Assembly: GCF_042665295.1 (NCBI RefSeq)
Contig: NZ_JBHTCO010000043.1
Span: forward strand, 1-64,000
Source of the DNA: Scopulibacillus_A cellulosilyticus
Lineage (GTDB): Bacteria; Bacillota; Bacilli; Bacillales; Sporolactobacillaceae
DNA: 64,000 bases
Direction of reading: 5' to 3'
The notes under the pieces were generated by a model. The model saw nothing but the letters and a program-made list of their open reading frames with translations, was not told the DNA's origin and searched no databases. Every line of letters begins with the position of its first letter. Within the stretch, counting starts at the first letter, position 1. Positions 16,321-25,057 of the stretch are shown here, in pieces. Both the position numbers and the translations under genes were made by a program.

Positions 16321-17551
16321 CGGTCCAAATTCCTTGCATGATGCCGTCAAAACTTGTTCTGACCTCTTCCTCTGTATACGGCAAGGCTCTTGTTAATTGG
16401 TGAATGATATCATCATCATACCTTAACCATGAGGCATACTGCCGCTTAAGATAACGTTCCGCTTCATCAAATGATGGAAAGACCCGATCGATTCGCAAGC
16501 CTGCGTGAATAATTTCCCACTCATTTTCATAAAGGGGTCTTATGAAAGAAATATCCCCTTTACGATTAATAAAGCATGTACTATACGACGAACCCTTAAC
16601 ATTAAATTCATTCTGTTCCGGATCAGGCTTGATCGACGGCAGCGAATAAGCGTCAATAACGAATTTTTTGAACGCCTCTTCATTCAATTCGCATCCGGAG
16701 GCTTTCGGATGCCCGCCGCCGTTATAGTGCTTGGCGAATTCGGAAACATCAACATGATCATATATTGTTCGCAGACTCATTTTTTTCGTGCCAACGTTAA
16801 CTATCGCAATCATATCCAGGTGCGGATATATTTTATTCAATGTATTGCCGAGCTCGGAATGATACTGCTCAGCATGAACAATTCCGACACAATAATCATC
16901 AATAAACGCTTGAATGATTTGCCAGCGTTTTGAATTAATATAGCGTTCAATTTTTTTCTCTTCTATATCCAACAGCGTTTGTTCAGTATCAGATAATGAA
17001 AAATGATCGGGATCTGACATCAACCGCTGCAACATCTCCGATTCAAATTGATCCCTGCCGATTATGCCAAACAAATCATTCAAACGCTTTGCTTCTGTAT
17101 TATCATTCGCCTCCCAATCCCATGTATCATATTGCCTGACAAGCTCAATAAAAGTATCCAAAGCTTCTGTTGGATGAATAAGGTTCTTTTTTATTAAATA
17201 GTGATATAAAAGTGACGCCGCACAAGTCTTGGTTCCAGATGCGTCTTCAGGTTTTACCCATCCCCATTTATAATCGTTGAAATGCATGGCTGTGACATGA
17301 TGATCAATCACTTGAACAAACTTGCCTTCATCGAACCGCTTAGCCAATTCTTTTTCAACTATTTCATTAACAGCAAGATCAGTAATATATATAGGCGTAT
17401 CCTCATTCTTTGGATCATCTAAAAATCCCGCAACACGCTGATTGAGATTACGATACGTACAATAAAAGACATTTGCCTCATCACCAAAAGCAATTTTTGC
17501 TACAATTCCGCAGCTTATCCCATCAAGGTCGCTGTCTGTAAATAATTGCAT
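16295..17551 (-). CDS. DHH-family phosphoesterase, NrnB-like oligoribonuclease
   Basis: A 418-residue DHH/DHHA1 enzyme. The first metal motif is D6-S-D8-L-D10, the DHH motif is D83-H84-H85, and the DHHA1 glycine loop GGGHPKASG is at 278-286. The layout and the ELVRQYDTWDWE segment resemble B. subtilis NrnB (YngD), which degrades short RNA from the 3' end; related enzymes act on pApA or nanoRNA. The last 100 residues (about 310-418) form an extra domain beyond DHHA1. The ribosome binding site (AAAGGCGGG) is rather far from the ATG. Monocistronic. Confidence 0.8.
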   Translation of the reverse strand: MQLFTDSDLDGISCGIVAKIAFGDEANVFYCTYRNLNQRVAGFLDDPKNEDTPIYITDLAVNEIVEKELAKRFDEGKFVQVIDHHVTAMHFNDYKWGWVKPEDASGTKTCAASLLYHYLIKKNLIHPTEALDTFIELVRQYDTWDWEANDNTEAKRLNDLFGIIGRDQFESEMLQRLMSDPDHFSLSDTEQTLLDIEEKKIERYINSKRWQIIQAFIDDYCVGIVHAEQYHSELGNTLNKIYPHLDMIAIVNVGTKKMSLRTIYDHVDVSEFAKHYNGGGHPKASGCELNEEAFKKFVIDAYSLPSIKPDPEQNEFNVKGSSYSTCFINRKGDISFIRPLYENEWEIIHAGLRIDRVFPSFDEAERYLKRQYASWLRYDDDIIHQLTRALPYTEEEVRTSFDGIMQGIWTDKNQLLGD

Positions 17552-17745
17552 AATATGTATTCCCGCCTTTCAATTTATGAACCCAGCTTTGGCTATAATT
17601 TCTTGCTCCACAAATATTATGTGAAAAAAAGAGCTGATTGATAAGTTTTTGCTAAAAATAATGCAATTTCTTCTGAAGGCAGGCTATCTCTAAATATTGA
17701 ACAGACGAAATTAAAAGTATATATTGATAGGAGTAAAAAGTACAT

Positions 17746-18507
17746 ATGGTAAAGGACGTGACACAATTGACTAACATAAACGGAAAAGTAATCATCATTA
17801 CAGGGGCAAGCAGCGGCATCGGGCAAGCTGCAGCAAAACTTTTAGCGGATAAAGGGGCTAAACTGGTCCTCGCCGCCCGCAGAGAAGATCGGTTAAAAGA
17901 ATTACAGCTTGAAATCGAAAAGGCAGGCGGAACCGCTGTTTTCAAAGCAACTGATGTTACATCCCGTGAACAAATGAAAGCGCTCGCCGAAGAGGCTGTC
18001 TCACAATTTGGCCAAATTGACGGGCTTGTCAACAACGCTGGACTTATGCCGTTATCTTACATGAACAAGTTAAAAATTGATGAGTGGGACCAAATGATTG
18101 ATGTCAATATTAAAGGCGTGCTTTACGGTATCGCGGCAGTGCTTCCCCATATGGAAGAGCGCAGGCAAGGACATATTATCAATATCTCATCATTAGCCGG
18201 GCATGAGGTTGGTATCGGCCATGCTGTCTACTCAGGAACTAAGTTTGCCGTTAGAGCGATCAGCGAAGGACTTCGTAAAGAAACTTATGATAAAAACATC
18301 CGGACGACAATTATTTCTCCGGGGGCCGTTTCTACAGAATTAAGCAACACAATCACTGATCCGGATATTATCGACATGTTCAATAGCGGCGAACCATTTA
18401 CATTCCTGGAAGGTAAAGATATTGCCAATGCTATTTGTTACGCTCTTGAACAGCCGGAATATGTCGCTGTGGATGAAGTTATTGTCAGGCCTGCCGGTCA
18501 GCCTTAA
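17746..18507 (+). CDS. Short-chain dehydrogenase/reductase (classical SDR)
   Basis: A 253-residue SDR with TGASSGIG for NAD(P) binding, NNAG, and the triad S149, Y162 and K166. The GAKLVLAARREDRL segment, with Arg after the second strand, suggests NADPH. The substrate is unknown; it resembles general stress-type SDRs of bacilli. ATG at 17746 has AGGAG 12 bases upstream; a TTG at 17767 with AAAGGA ten bases before it would give the common start MTNINGK and is a fair alternative. A PHB-depolymerase-type esterase follows 49 bases on, and the two may be cotranscribed. Confidence 0.88.
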   Translation: MVKDVTQLTNINGKVIIITGASSGIGQAAAKLLADKGAKLVLAARREDRLKELQLEIEKAGGTAVFKATDVTSREQMKALAEEAVSQFGQIDGLVNNAGLMPLSYMNKLKIDEWDQMIDVNIKGVLYGIAAVLPHMEERRQGHIINISSLAGHEVGIGHAVYSGTKFAVRAISEGLRKETYDKNIRTTIISPGAVSTELSNTITDPDIIDMFNSGEPFTFLEGKDIANAICYALEQPEYVAVDEVIVRPAGQP

Positions 18508-18555
18508 GTTATTTTTTTCAAAAGTATATTTAAACGTTTTAAAGGGGGAATCAAG

Positions 18556-19485
18556 ATGGGCAGCTTCACAGAGCACACTCTTGATGGATACAATTATAAG
18601 CTTTATGTACCGACCCATTATAAAAAAGGAAAACCTGTACCACTGATGGTCATGCTGCATGGCTGCAAACAAGATCCAGATGACTTTGCCAGGGGCACAA
18701 AAATGAATGATCTGGCTGAGCAAGAAAACTTTCTTGTCATTTACCCGGAAATGAATTCACTGTTTAACCCTTTTAATCCAACTGACTTTAATGTTGATAG
18801 ATGTTGGAATTGGTTTTTAGATTTTAATCAGCATCGCCAAGAAGGAATGCCTGAGATTATCAAGGAAATGATCGATAATGTCATAGAAAATTACAGCATA
18901 AATTCAAATAAAGTGTACGCTGCAGGTTTATCTGCAGGCGCAGCCATGGCAACTATTTTAGGAGTGACCTACCCGGATGTATTCAGCGGTATTGGGGTTT
19001 GTTCCGGATTGCCTTACGATGCTGTTGATGTCTTTATACCGGTAGATCCGACAGCTCAGACCGCCTTAAATGTAATGATCCAAGGGACAGCAGATCCTTA
19101 CAAATGCGGGAATGTCGCTTTTGATGAAATGGGCACTTACAAAAGAAAAATGCCTGTCATTGTTTTTCACGGTATTTGTGATACAACCGTTCATCCAATT
19201 AACGGTCAGCAAGTGATTATACAATGGGCACAAACTAATTTTCTTATTGAAGGCGGTCAAGGCAAAGCAGATGTCTTACCAGCATCACAAAAATCCGGTA
19301 TTATAAACGAAAGAAGTTATACCCAACATGTCTACAATGACAAAGATGGAAAGCCGCTAATGGAGCTTTGGATGATTGATTTAATGGGACATAGTTGGTC
19401 TGGAGGGAGCCCTGATGGTTCCTACACAGATCCGCTCGGGCCTAATGCATCATCATTAATATGGAAATTCTTTTCGGGGGTCTGA
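18556..19485 (+). CDS. PHB-depolymerase-family esterase
   Basis: A 309-residue alpha/beta hydrolase of the extracellular polyhydroxybutyrate depolymerase/feruloyl esterase family. HGCKQ forms the oxyanion hole, GLSAGAAM carries the nucleophile Ser (near residue 130), the Asp lies in GICDTTVHP and the His in MGHSWSGG. No signal peptide is seen, so it may be cytoplasmic or leave by another route. AAGGGGG precedes the ATG. Its last codons and stop lie inside a REP-like repeat (GGGGTC-TGA), so the original C terminus may have been replaced, though the catalytic residues are intact. Confidence 0.85.
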   Translation: MGSFTEHTLDGYNYKLYVPTHYKKGKPVPLMVMLHGCKQDPDDFARGTKMNDLAEQENFLVIYPEMNSLFNPFNPTDFNVDRCWNWFLDFNQHRQEGMPEIIKEMIDNVIENYSINSNKVYAAGLSAGAAMATILGVTYPDVFSGIGVCSGLPYDAVDVFIPVDPTAQTALNVMIQGTADPYKCGNVAFDEMGTYKRKMPVIVFHGICDTTVHPINGQQVIIQWAQTNFLIEGGQGKADVLPASQKSGIINERSYTQHVYNDKDGKPLMELWMIDLMGHSWSGGSPDGSYTDPLGPNASSLIWKFFSGV

Positions 19486-19522
19486 CCCTGTGAACTGTGG
19501 ATAATGTGAATAGTGTGGATAT
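19476..19522. repeat. REP-like motif followed by three abutting DnaA-box-like 9-mers
   Basis: GGGGGTCTGACCC then TGTGAAC, then TGTGGATAA (19496-19504), TGTGAATAG (19505-19513) and TGTGGATAT (19514-19522), with no bases between. The first is a perfect reverse-strand DnaA box. It supplies the stop codon of the esterase gene. Confidence 0.7.
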
Positions 19523-19639
19523 TATTTTCAGAATTAATATAAGACACTTTTACGTAAATTAATATAAAACGTTGCCTTTAAGAAGGATTTTCACCCCCTT
19601 ATCGTTAAGTATTATTTAATAAGCTTATAGGGGAATGTC

Positions 19640-20265
19640 ATGCTGGTAGTGAAAACGACATAAAAAAAATCTGTAAAAATAAATGAGATTATCGACACGA
19701 TGGCAACAGCTTTGAGTGAGTACTCCAATTCAAGAACTGTGACACCCGTACGAACAACACTGCCGATATCAGAAACTAACGGCAGTGTTTTGTTCATGCC
19801 CTCCTTGGCAGAATCTATTGGAGGCTTAGGTATAAAAGTCGTCACTGTCTTTCCGGAAAACAAAAAAGTCGGAAAAGATACGATACAAGGTGTCATATTT
19901 TTACTAGACGATAAAAGTTAAAACCTGGAATGCATATTAATGCAGTCGGTTCATTCCGTCCCGAAATTCAAGAGATTCCAAGTTTTATCTTGGAAATGGC
20001 TGAAAAAGTTGTTGTTGAATCCAGGGAAGCTGCTATAGAGGAATCAGGCGATTTATTAACCCCTATTAATGAAGGCATATTTAAAGAAGATGATATTTAC
20101 GGGGAATTAGGTGAAATTGTTAATGGGATAAAATCAGAAAATAATCATGAGCTTACCTTTTTTAAATCCGTTGGTCTGGCAGTTGCCGATATTGCCGCAG
20201 CTAAGCTTGTATATGAAAGGGCTAAAGAAGCCGGATTAGGACAAAAAGTTTCATTGAAAAATTGA
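19640..20265 (+). pseudogene. Ornithine cyclodeaminase/mu-crystallin family, decayed
   Basis: Two pieces of one family are visible. The N-terminal piece starts at the ATG at 19640 behind AGGGGAA, has an in-frame TAA at codon 8 (19661), and continues through EYSNSRTVTPVRTTLPI and GIKVVTVFPEN to a stop at 19921. The C-terminal piece, in another frame, begins with LKPGMHINAVGSFRP, a hallmark of the family, and runs to 20265. The NAD-binding middle, about 130-150 residues, is missing between them. Intact members are about 320 residues and include ornithine cyclodeaminase and alanine dehydrogenase. Three separate lesions make function very unlikely. Confidence 0.85.
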
Positions 20266-20374
20266 TTTTTTGCATATCTTAAAACTCAAAACACATAATA
20301 AAAAAGACCATAGTAAGTGTGCCACAACTTATGGTTAAGATCACTTGCAAGGATAAAATTTAACGGCCAAAAAT

Positions 20375-20406
20375 AGACCGCCTATAAACAGGCGGCCTAT
20401 TTTTTA
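20375..20406. terminator. Terminator at the end of the aromatic cluster
   Basis: Stem AGACCGCCT / AGGCGGCCT with T-rich flanks on both strands (ATTTTTT on plus, ATTTTTGG on minus). It closes the long minus-strand gene series after the ferredoxin gene. Confidence 0.85.
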
Positions 20407-20413
20407 GATGCGT

Positions 20414-20647
20414 TTACTTAAAAAACACGGCATTTTTTTGAATAAATTCTTTTTCTTCTTCTGGCACATCTTCGTCTGAATAAATCGCCTCAACCGGGCA
20501 GACAGCTTCACATGCACCGCAATCTATACATGAATCAGGATCAATATAATACATATCATCGCCTTCCTGAATACAGTCTACAGGACAAGTTTCTACACAT
20601 TCAGCGGCTTTTTCGCCAATACAAGGTGATGCAATGACAAATGGCAT
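20414..20647 (-). CDS. Ferredoxin with two iron-sulfur clusters (7Fe/8Fe, FdxA type)
   Basis: A 77-residue acidic ferredoxin. Cysteines 9, 17, 21 and 25 (ECVETCPVDC) and 40, 43, 46 and 50 (CIDCGACEAVCP) fit a [3Fe-4S]/[4Fe-4S] or two-[4Fe-4S] protein. It most likely takes electrons from the KorAB enzyme encoded just upstream in the same direction. It could also feed the Rieske dioxygenase, although those usually use [2Fe-2S] ferredoxins. GGGAGAG precedes the ATG. Last gene of the cluster. Confidence 0.9.
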   Translation of the reverse strand: MPFVIASPCIGEKAAECVETCPVDCIQEGDDMYYIDPDSCIDCGACEAVCPVEAIYSDEDVPEEEKEFIQKNAVFFK

Positions 20648-20695
20648 AGTTATCTCTCCCTTTTAAATATTTGCCTTTATTTAAAGTGATTCTTA

Positions 20696-21565
20696 TTACA
20701 TAAATTCTCCAACTAAATCTTTGAATTGATCTTCTTTTAACTGAATATCACTGCCAGCAAGTGATTCTTGACTGTAGCCTTTTGCAATGTCTTGATAAGA
20801 TTTTTTCTCTTTGTTCTGATAGATAAGCCCTTTAACAAGACCGTTATGCGCCATCAACGTTTGCATGGCTGTTACTCTATCAGCAGGATCATAGTCTTCT
20901 ATATCATTAAGATTGATTAAATTCTCTTTGAACCAGTCGTAAGTATTCACTTTGTTATAGGTAACACAAGGACTGAATACATTAATCAGTGAAAAGCCTT
21001 TATGCTGAATCCCTTGTTCAATAAGGGAAGTTAAGTCTTTTAAATCACTTGAGAAGCCTTGAGCGACGAAGGTTGCACCGGCTGTTAAAGCCATTTCCAT
21101 AATCGAAAGCGCCGATTCAATGGATCCTGCCGGCGTACTCTTCGTCTTAAAGCCCACTTCACTCCTCGGTGAGGTTTGTCCTTTCGTTAACCCGTAAATT
21201 TGGTTATCCATGACAATATAAGTAATATCAATATTTCTGCGAATCGCGTGAATCGTATGGCCCATGCCAATCGCAAAACCATCGCCGTCACCGCCGGCGG
21301 CAATGACTGTTAAATCGCGGTTGCCCATTTTAACTCCTTGAGCAATCGGCAGCGCCCGGCCGTGAATGCCGTGAAAGCCATAGGAGTTGATATAACCGGA
21401 TATTCTTCCGGAACAACCGATGCCGCTGATGACAGCGAGCGAATCAGGGGTTAATCCTAAGTTCGCTGCGGCCCGTTGGATGGACGCTTGGACAGAGAAG
21501 TCGCCGCATCCCGGACACCAGTTAGGACGAATATTGTTGCGAAACTCTTTAAACGTGACTGGCAT
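20696..21565 (-). CDS. korB: 2-oxoacid:ferredoxin oxidoreductase, beta subunit
   Basis: A 289-residue thiamine-diphosphate subunit. NWCPGCGDF carries cluster and cofactor-binding residues, and GGDGDGFAIGMGH is the ThDP-Mg motif. With KorA it oxidatively decarboxylates a 2-oxoacid (2-oxoglutarate or others) to the acyl-CoA, reducing ferredoxin. ATG at 21565 follows AAAGGAG; it overlaps the end of korA by 17 bases. Bacilli often carry korAB, so it may be a core gene beside the cluster, but here it follows the IclR gene in the same direction. Confidence 0.92.
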   Translation of the reverse strand: MPVTFKEFRNNIRPNWCPGCGDFSVQASIQRAAANLGLTPDSLAVISGIGCSGRISGYINSYGFHGIHGRALPIAQGVKMGNRDLTVIAAGGDGDGFAIGMGHTIHAIRRNIDITYIVMDNQIYGLTKGQTSPRSEVGFKTKSTPAGSIESALSIMEMALTAGATFVAQGFSSDLKDLTSLIEQGIQHKGFSLINVFSPCVTYNKVNTYDWFKENLINLNDIEDYDPADRVTAMQTLMAHNGLVKGLIYQNKEKKSYQDIAKGYSQESLAGSDIQLKEDQFKDLVGEFM

Positions 21566-23306
21566 GACTAACAACTCCTTTACATTCGTTATACACTTCC
21601 ACTGGTTTAAATGGGTTGCCGTCGTATTTAAGAACGTTTGTTATTTTATCTCTGGCGCCAACGTTAAGTTTGACAAGACCAGCGAGTTGCCCTGTTGCGT
21701 TTTGTTCGACAACAACAACATGCCGGGCTTTTTCGATGAGCGGTTTTATCTCATCAACCGGGAATGGATGAATAAGACGGATATGCGCATGGTTGACACT
21801 GACACCCTCATTTTCAAGTCTTGCCTTTGTTTCTTCAATCGCCCCGCGCGTCGATCCCATGCCTATTAATAAAAGGTCAGGATTTTCATGTTTGGCATCG
21901 ATATAAACCGGTGTTTTAAATTTAAGGCTGTTAAGCTTTCGAAGCCGTTTATCCATTTGGATTTTCCGGTTTTCTGCCGTCTCAGACGGTTTGCCTGTTT
22001 CGGCATGCTCGACGCCTGTCACATGGTGAAGACCGTTTTTCATACCTGGAATCGTCCGCGGCGATATGCCGTCAAGTGTATTTTCATAGCGCTTAAATCC
22101 TTCGTTTTTATCAATTTCAGGCAGCGGTTGACCGTTCATAAGTTTACCGCGGCGAATCTCAATTTTATCGTAATCAAATGGGTCAACACTCTGCTTGCCT
22201 AAAGAAAGCTGCAAGTCAGACAAGAAAATCACCGGACATTGGTACTCTTCAGCAATGTTAAACGCTTCAACCATATCGTAAAAAGCTTCCTCAACAGTGC
22301 TTGGCGCCATAACAACTTTCGGGATTTCCCCATGGGTCCCGTAGACCATCGCCATAATGTCAGATTGTTCCTGCTTAGTCGGAAGCCCTGTACTTGGGCC
22401 GCCGCGCTGCGTATCAACGACAACGAGCGGTGTTTCTGTCATACCAGATAACCCGATTGATTCAGTCATCAATGACAGACCGGGTCCCGCAGAAGCTGTA
22501 AACGCCCGGACACCGCTGTAATTGGCACCGATCGCCATTGTTGCAGCAGCTATCTCATCTTCCGTTTGAATGACCGTTCCGCCGAACTTCGGCAGTTTAT
22601 CAATTAAATATTCCATAATTTCACTTGCCGGTGTAATCGGATAAGCACTCATTAAGCGGACACCGGCTGCAATGGCACCCATAGCTATCGCATCGTTGCC
22701 AATCATATACATTCTTTGTTTGCCGTCCCCAGGTGCCAGGGTCAGTTCATCAATAGGTCCGCCGGCTTCACGATTAAAGTACTCTGCACCCTTTTCAATC
22801 GCTTGAATATTACTTTCAACTATTTTGTCGCCTTTACGGCCGAAAATTTCCTTAACAATAGAATGATAGTTTTCAAGCGGAATGCCCAAAGCAGCACCGG
22901 AAGCCCCGACCGCTGCCATGTTCTTCATGAGCGATGTTCCAAGTTCTGTCGCAATCTTTGTAAACGGCACTGCAAATAATCTCGCTTTGCTTTCATCCGG
23001 ATTAACCGGCTTGAATTTTTCATCAGCGATAATGATGCCTCCTTGACGCAATTCTGCAAAGTTAACATCGATGGTTTCTTGGTCAAACGCAACTAAAATA
23101 TCCAAGTCATCTGATACAGAACGCACTTTTTCAGTGCTGACTCTTATTTTATTATTGGTATGCCCGCCTTTAATACGAGAAGAAAAGTGGCGGTACCCAT
23201 ACAGATGGTAACCTAAGCGGTATAAAGCTTTGGCGAAAATTTCACCGGTGCTTTCGATACCTTCCCCCTGTTGGCCGCCGACTTTCCATGAAAGCTGATT
23301 AATCAT
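21549..23306 (-). CDS. korA: 2-oxoacid:ferredoxin oxidoreductase, fused gamma-alpha subunit
   Basis: A 585-residue subunit. The first 180 residues (WKVGGQQGEGIESTGEIFAKAL) form the gamma domain; the rest is the alpha domain with SAYPITPASEIME and QTEDEIAAATMAIGANYSG, followed by the C-terminal pyruvate-ferredoxin-type domain II. AAGGAGTGGGG precedes the ATG. It forms a complex with KorB. Substrate range cannot be read from sequence; 2-oxoglutarate is the usual assignment, while the setting beside amino-acid and ring catabolism genes would also allow a side-chain 2-oxoacid. Confidence 0.92.
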   Translation of the reverse strand: MINQLSWKVGGQQGEGIESTGEIFAKALYRLGYHLYGYRHFSSRIKGGHTNNKIRVSTEKVRSVSDDLDILVAFDQETIDVNFAELRQGGIIIADEKFKPVNPDESKARLFAVPFTKIATELGTSLMKNMAAVGASGAALGIPLENYHSIVKEIFGRKGDKIVESNIQAIEKGAEYFNREAGGPIDELTLAPGDGKQRMYMIGNDAIAMGAIAAGVRLMSAYPITPASEIMEYLIDKLPKFGGTVIQTEDEIAAATMAIGANYSGVRAFTASAGPGLSLMTESIGLSGMTETPLVVVDTQRGGPSTGLPTKQEQSDIMAMVYGTHGEIPKVVMAPSTVEEAFYDMVEAFNIAEEYQCPVIFLSDLQLSLGKQSVDPFDYDKIEIRRGKLMNGQPLPEIDKNEGFKRYENTLDGISPRTIPGMKNGLHHVTGVEHAETGKPSETAENRKIQMDKRLRKLNSLKFKTPVYIDAKHENPDLLLIGMGSTRGAIEETKARLENEGVSVNHAHIRLIHPFPVDEIKPLIEKARHVVVVEQNATGQLAGLVKLNVGARDKITNVLKYDGNPFKPVEVYNECKGVVSHASHV

Positions 23307-23343
23307 GATTCCCCACTCCTTAAAAGATTCCTAGAAGTTATTT

Positions 23344-24129
23344 TTAGACAGAAAGACGGTTATTGGCAATGGCCGAAATTTCATTTGCAATCTCGCGTAC
23401 TTTTGGTATGCATACTTGATTTAAAAATTCATCTTTTAAAGCTGAATCCGGGGCTGCTATATTAACAGATGCAATAGGCGTTTCCTTACTGTTAAAAATT
23501 GGCGCAGCGACCGAGTTTATTCCAGCTTCGTAGCCTCCAGTACTTAATGAATAACCATTTTCCCGTATCGTTTTTAACTCTTCTTTTAGTTTAAAAATCG
23601 TCGCTGGGTCTTCATTCACTTTTTCCATATATTCCGGAGATAAGACTTTATTTTTTTCTTCTTCTGATTGATAGGCCAAAATAACTTTACCTAATGTCGT
23701 AGCAAACGCCGGCAGCCTGGTCCCTACCGAAATATTAACAGTTGTTGTCATTTTCCCTGGCAATCTTTCAATGTAAACAACTTCACAACCGTCCATCACG
23801 CCAAGGTGTACTGATGCACCCGTTTCATCCCGGAGTTTTTCCAAATAAGGTTGAGCAATTTCCGGAAGCTGTAATGAATTCAAATAGGCAAATCCTAATT
23901 CCATCACTTTTGGCGTCAATTCATACCTTTTTGTCTGTTCATTCTGGCGAAGGTACCCCATAGATTGTAATGTATATAAAATCCTGTACGGCGTTGTTCG
24001 GCCGACGCCTAAGTGATTTGAAATTTCCGCTAAAGACAGAGTTTGGCACCTGGTGTTAAATAATTTAAGAATTTCCAGTCCCCGTACTAATGAATTAGAA
24101 AGATACCGATCTTTTTGATCGTTTTCCAT
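23344..24129 (-). CDS. IclR-family transcriptional regulator
   Basis: A 261-residue regulator with an N-terminal winged helix-turn-helix (about residues 12-75, ending in LSLAEISNHLGVGRTTPYRILYTL) and a C-terminal effector-binding domain. IclR proteins often control aromatic-acid catabolism and bind the pathway substrate or an intermediate. It is the only regulator inside the minus-strand aromatic series and is therefore the best candidate for the palindrome at 38157-38177, though no binding data exist. It is four bases from the hydrolase gene stop, so it is cotranscribed. Confidence 0.9.
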   Translation of the reverse strand: MENDQKDRYLSNSLVRGLEILKLFNTRCQTLSLAEISNHLGVGRTTPYRILYTLQSMGYLRQNEQTKRYELTPKVMELGFAYLNSLQLPEIAQPYLEKLRDETGASVHLGVMDGCEVVYIERLPGKMTTTVNISVGTRLPAFATTLGKVILAYQSEEEKNKVLSPEYMEKVNEDPATIFKLKEELKTIRENGYSLSTGGYEAGINSVAAPIFNSKETPIASVNIAAPDSALKDEFLNQVCIPKVREIANEISAIANNRLSV

Positions 24130-24133
24130 ATCA

Positions 24134-24955
24134 TCAATTCCTTTCTAGAATTCGCTTCGTTTGTTCAATTTTACACAAAAAATTGATAATATGGTAATTA
24201 AATTGGTCTGGATCTTCCAAGTAACAAAGATGTCCGGTATGAGGAATCGTCACAAATTCTGATTTAGGAATTAATGAATGAATCATTTCTGATTCACTGA
24301 CAGGCGTTACTTCGTCCAACTCGCCGCACAAAATTAAAGTGGGAACATTGACTAATGGATATATTTTCATTTGATTCACATGATATAAAGAATAGGCTGC
24401 AGAACTATATCCTGCCGGCCGCGCTTCTGACATGATACTTTTTGCAAGCTCTCTCACTTCATCGCCGGCGTAAGAAGATAGTAACTTTTCAGTTCGTTCC
24501 TCCGCTAACTTGCGCGGATCCAGATGATTAATAGAATACAAGCGATTTTTCAGCTTCTGCTCATTTTCTTCAGGATCCAAAGCTGCTGAGCCCCTTGTCG
24601 CATCCGCAAGAATCATAGCTCTGATAAAGTTCGGATAAAGATTATATAATGATATTGCTGTTGCTGCTCCCATTGAATGCCCTAAAAGGTAAATTTCTTG
24701 CACATTTATTTTATCCAGGAATGTTTTAAGGACTTTAGCAAATTGTCTAAACTCGGTAATTGGTTCTTCAGGATCTGAGCTTTTGCCATAACCGGGGGCA
24801 TCCCATGCGATAACTTTAAAGTAATTTTTTAATACATTTATTTGTTTCGCCCAAGAACGGGAATTATTCCCCATGCCATGGAGTAAAACAAGCGTCGGCC
24901 CATCCCCTTCTATTTCATAATGAATAACAAGATCATTTACATTTTGGTAAGGCAT
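24134..24955 (-). CDS. Alpha/beta hydrolase, candidate C-C bond (meta-cleavage product) hydrolase
   Basis: A 273-residue alpha/beta hydrolase. LLHGMGNNSRSW is the oxyanion region, GHSMG holds nucleophile S94, the Asp lies in CGELDEVTP and the His in PHTGHLCYLE. Size and motifs fit the MhpC/BphD group, which hydrolyse the carbon-carbon bond in ring-cleavage products, but also lactonases and other esterases. Its place beside a dihydrodiol dehydrogenase and an extradiol dioxygenase makes the C-C hydrolase role likely. ATG at 24955 follows GAGGAG; a GTG nine bases upstream is less likely. Confidence 0.8.
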   Translation of the reverse strand: MPYQNVNDLVIHYEIEGDGPTLVLLHGMGNNSRSWAKQINVLKNYFKVIAWDAPGYGKSSDPEEPITEFRQFAKVLKTFLDKINVQEIYLLGHSMGAATAISLYNLYPNFIRAMILADATRGSAALDPEENEQKLKNRLYSINHLDPRKLAEERTEKLLSSYAGDEVRELAKSIMSEARPAGYSSAAYSLYHVNQMKIYPLVNVPTLILCGELDEVTPVSESEMIHSLIPKSEFVTIPHTGHLCYLEDPDQFNYHIINFLCKIEQTKRILERN

Positions 24956-25057
24956 AATTCCCACTCCTCGTTTATAGTTTGTCCCGGTTCAACTAACCAT
25001 CAGCAGGGGATGTATAAAACACCTCTGATGAAAGTTTCACTTAATTAGGCGGCATCA

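Noticed and set aside
20696..23306. KorAB as pyruvate:ferredoxin oxidoreductase
   Set aside because: The two-subunit form with a fused gamma-alpha chain and no delta/4Fe-4S domain fits the 2-oxoglutarate/general 2-oxoacid type better; substrate left open.
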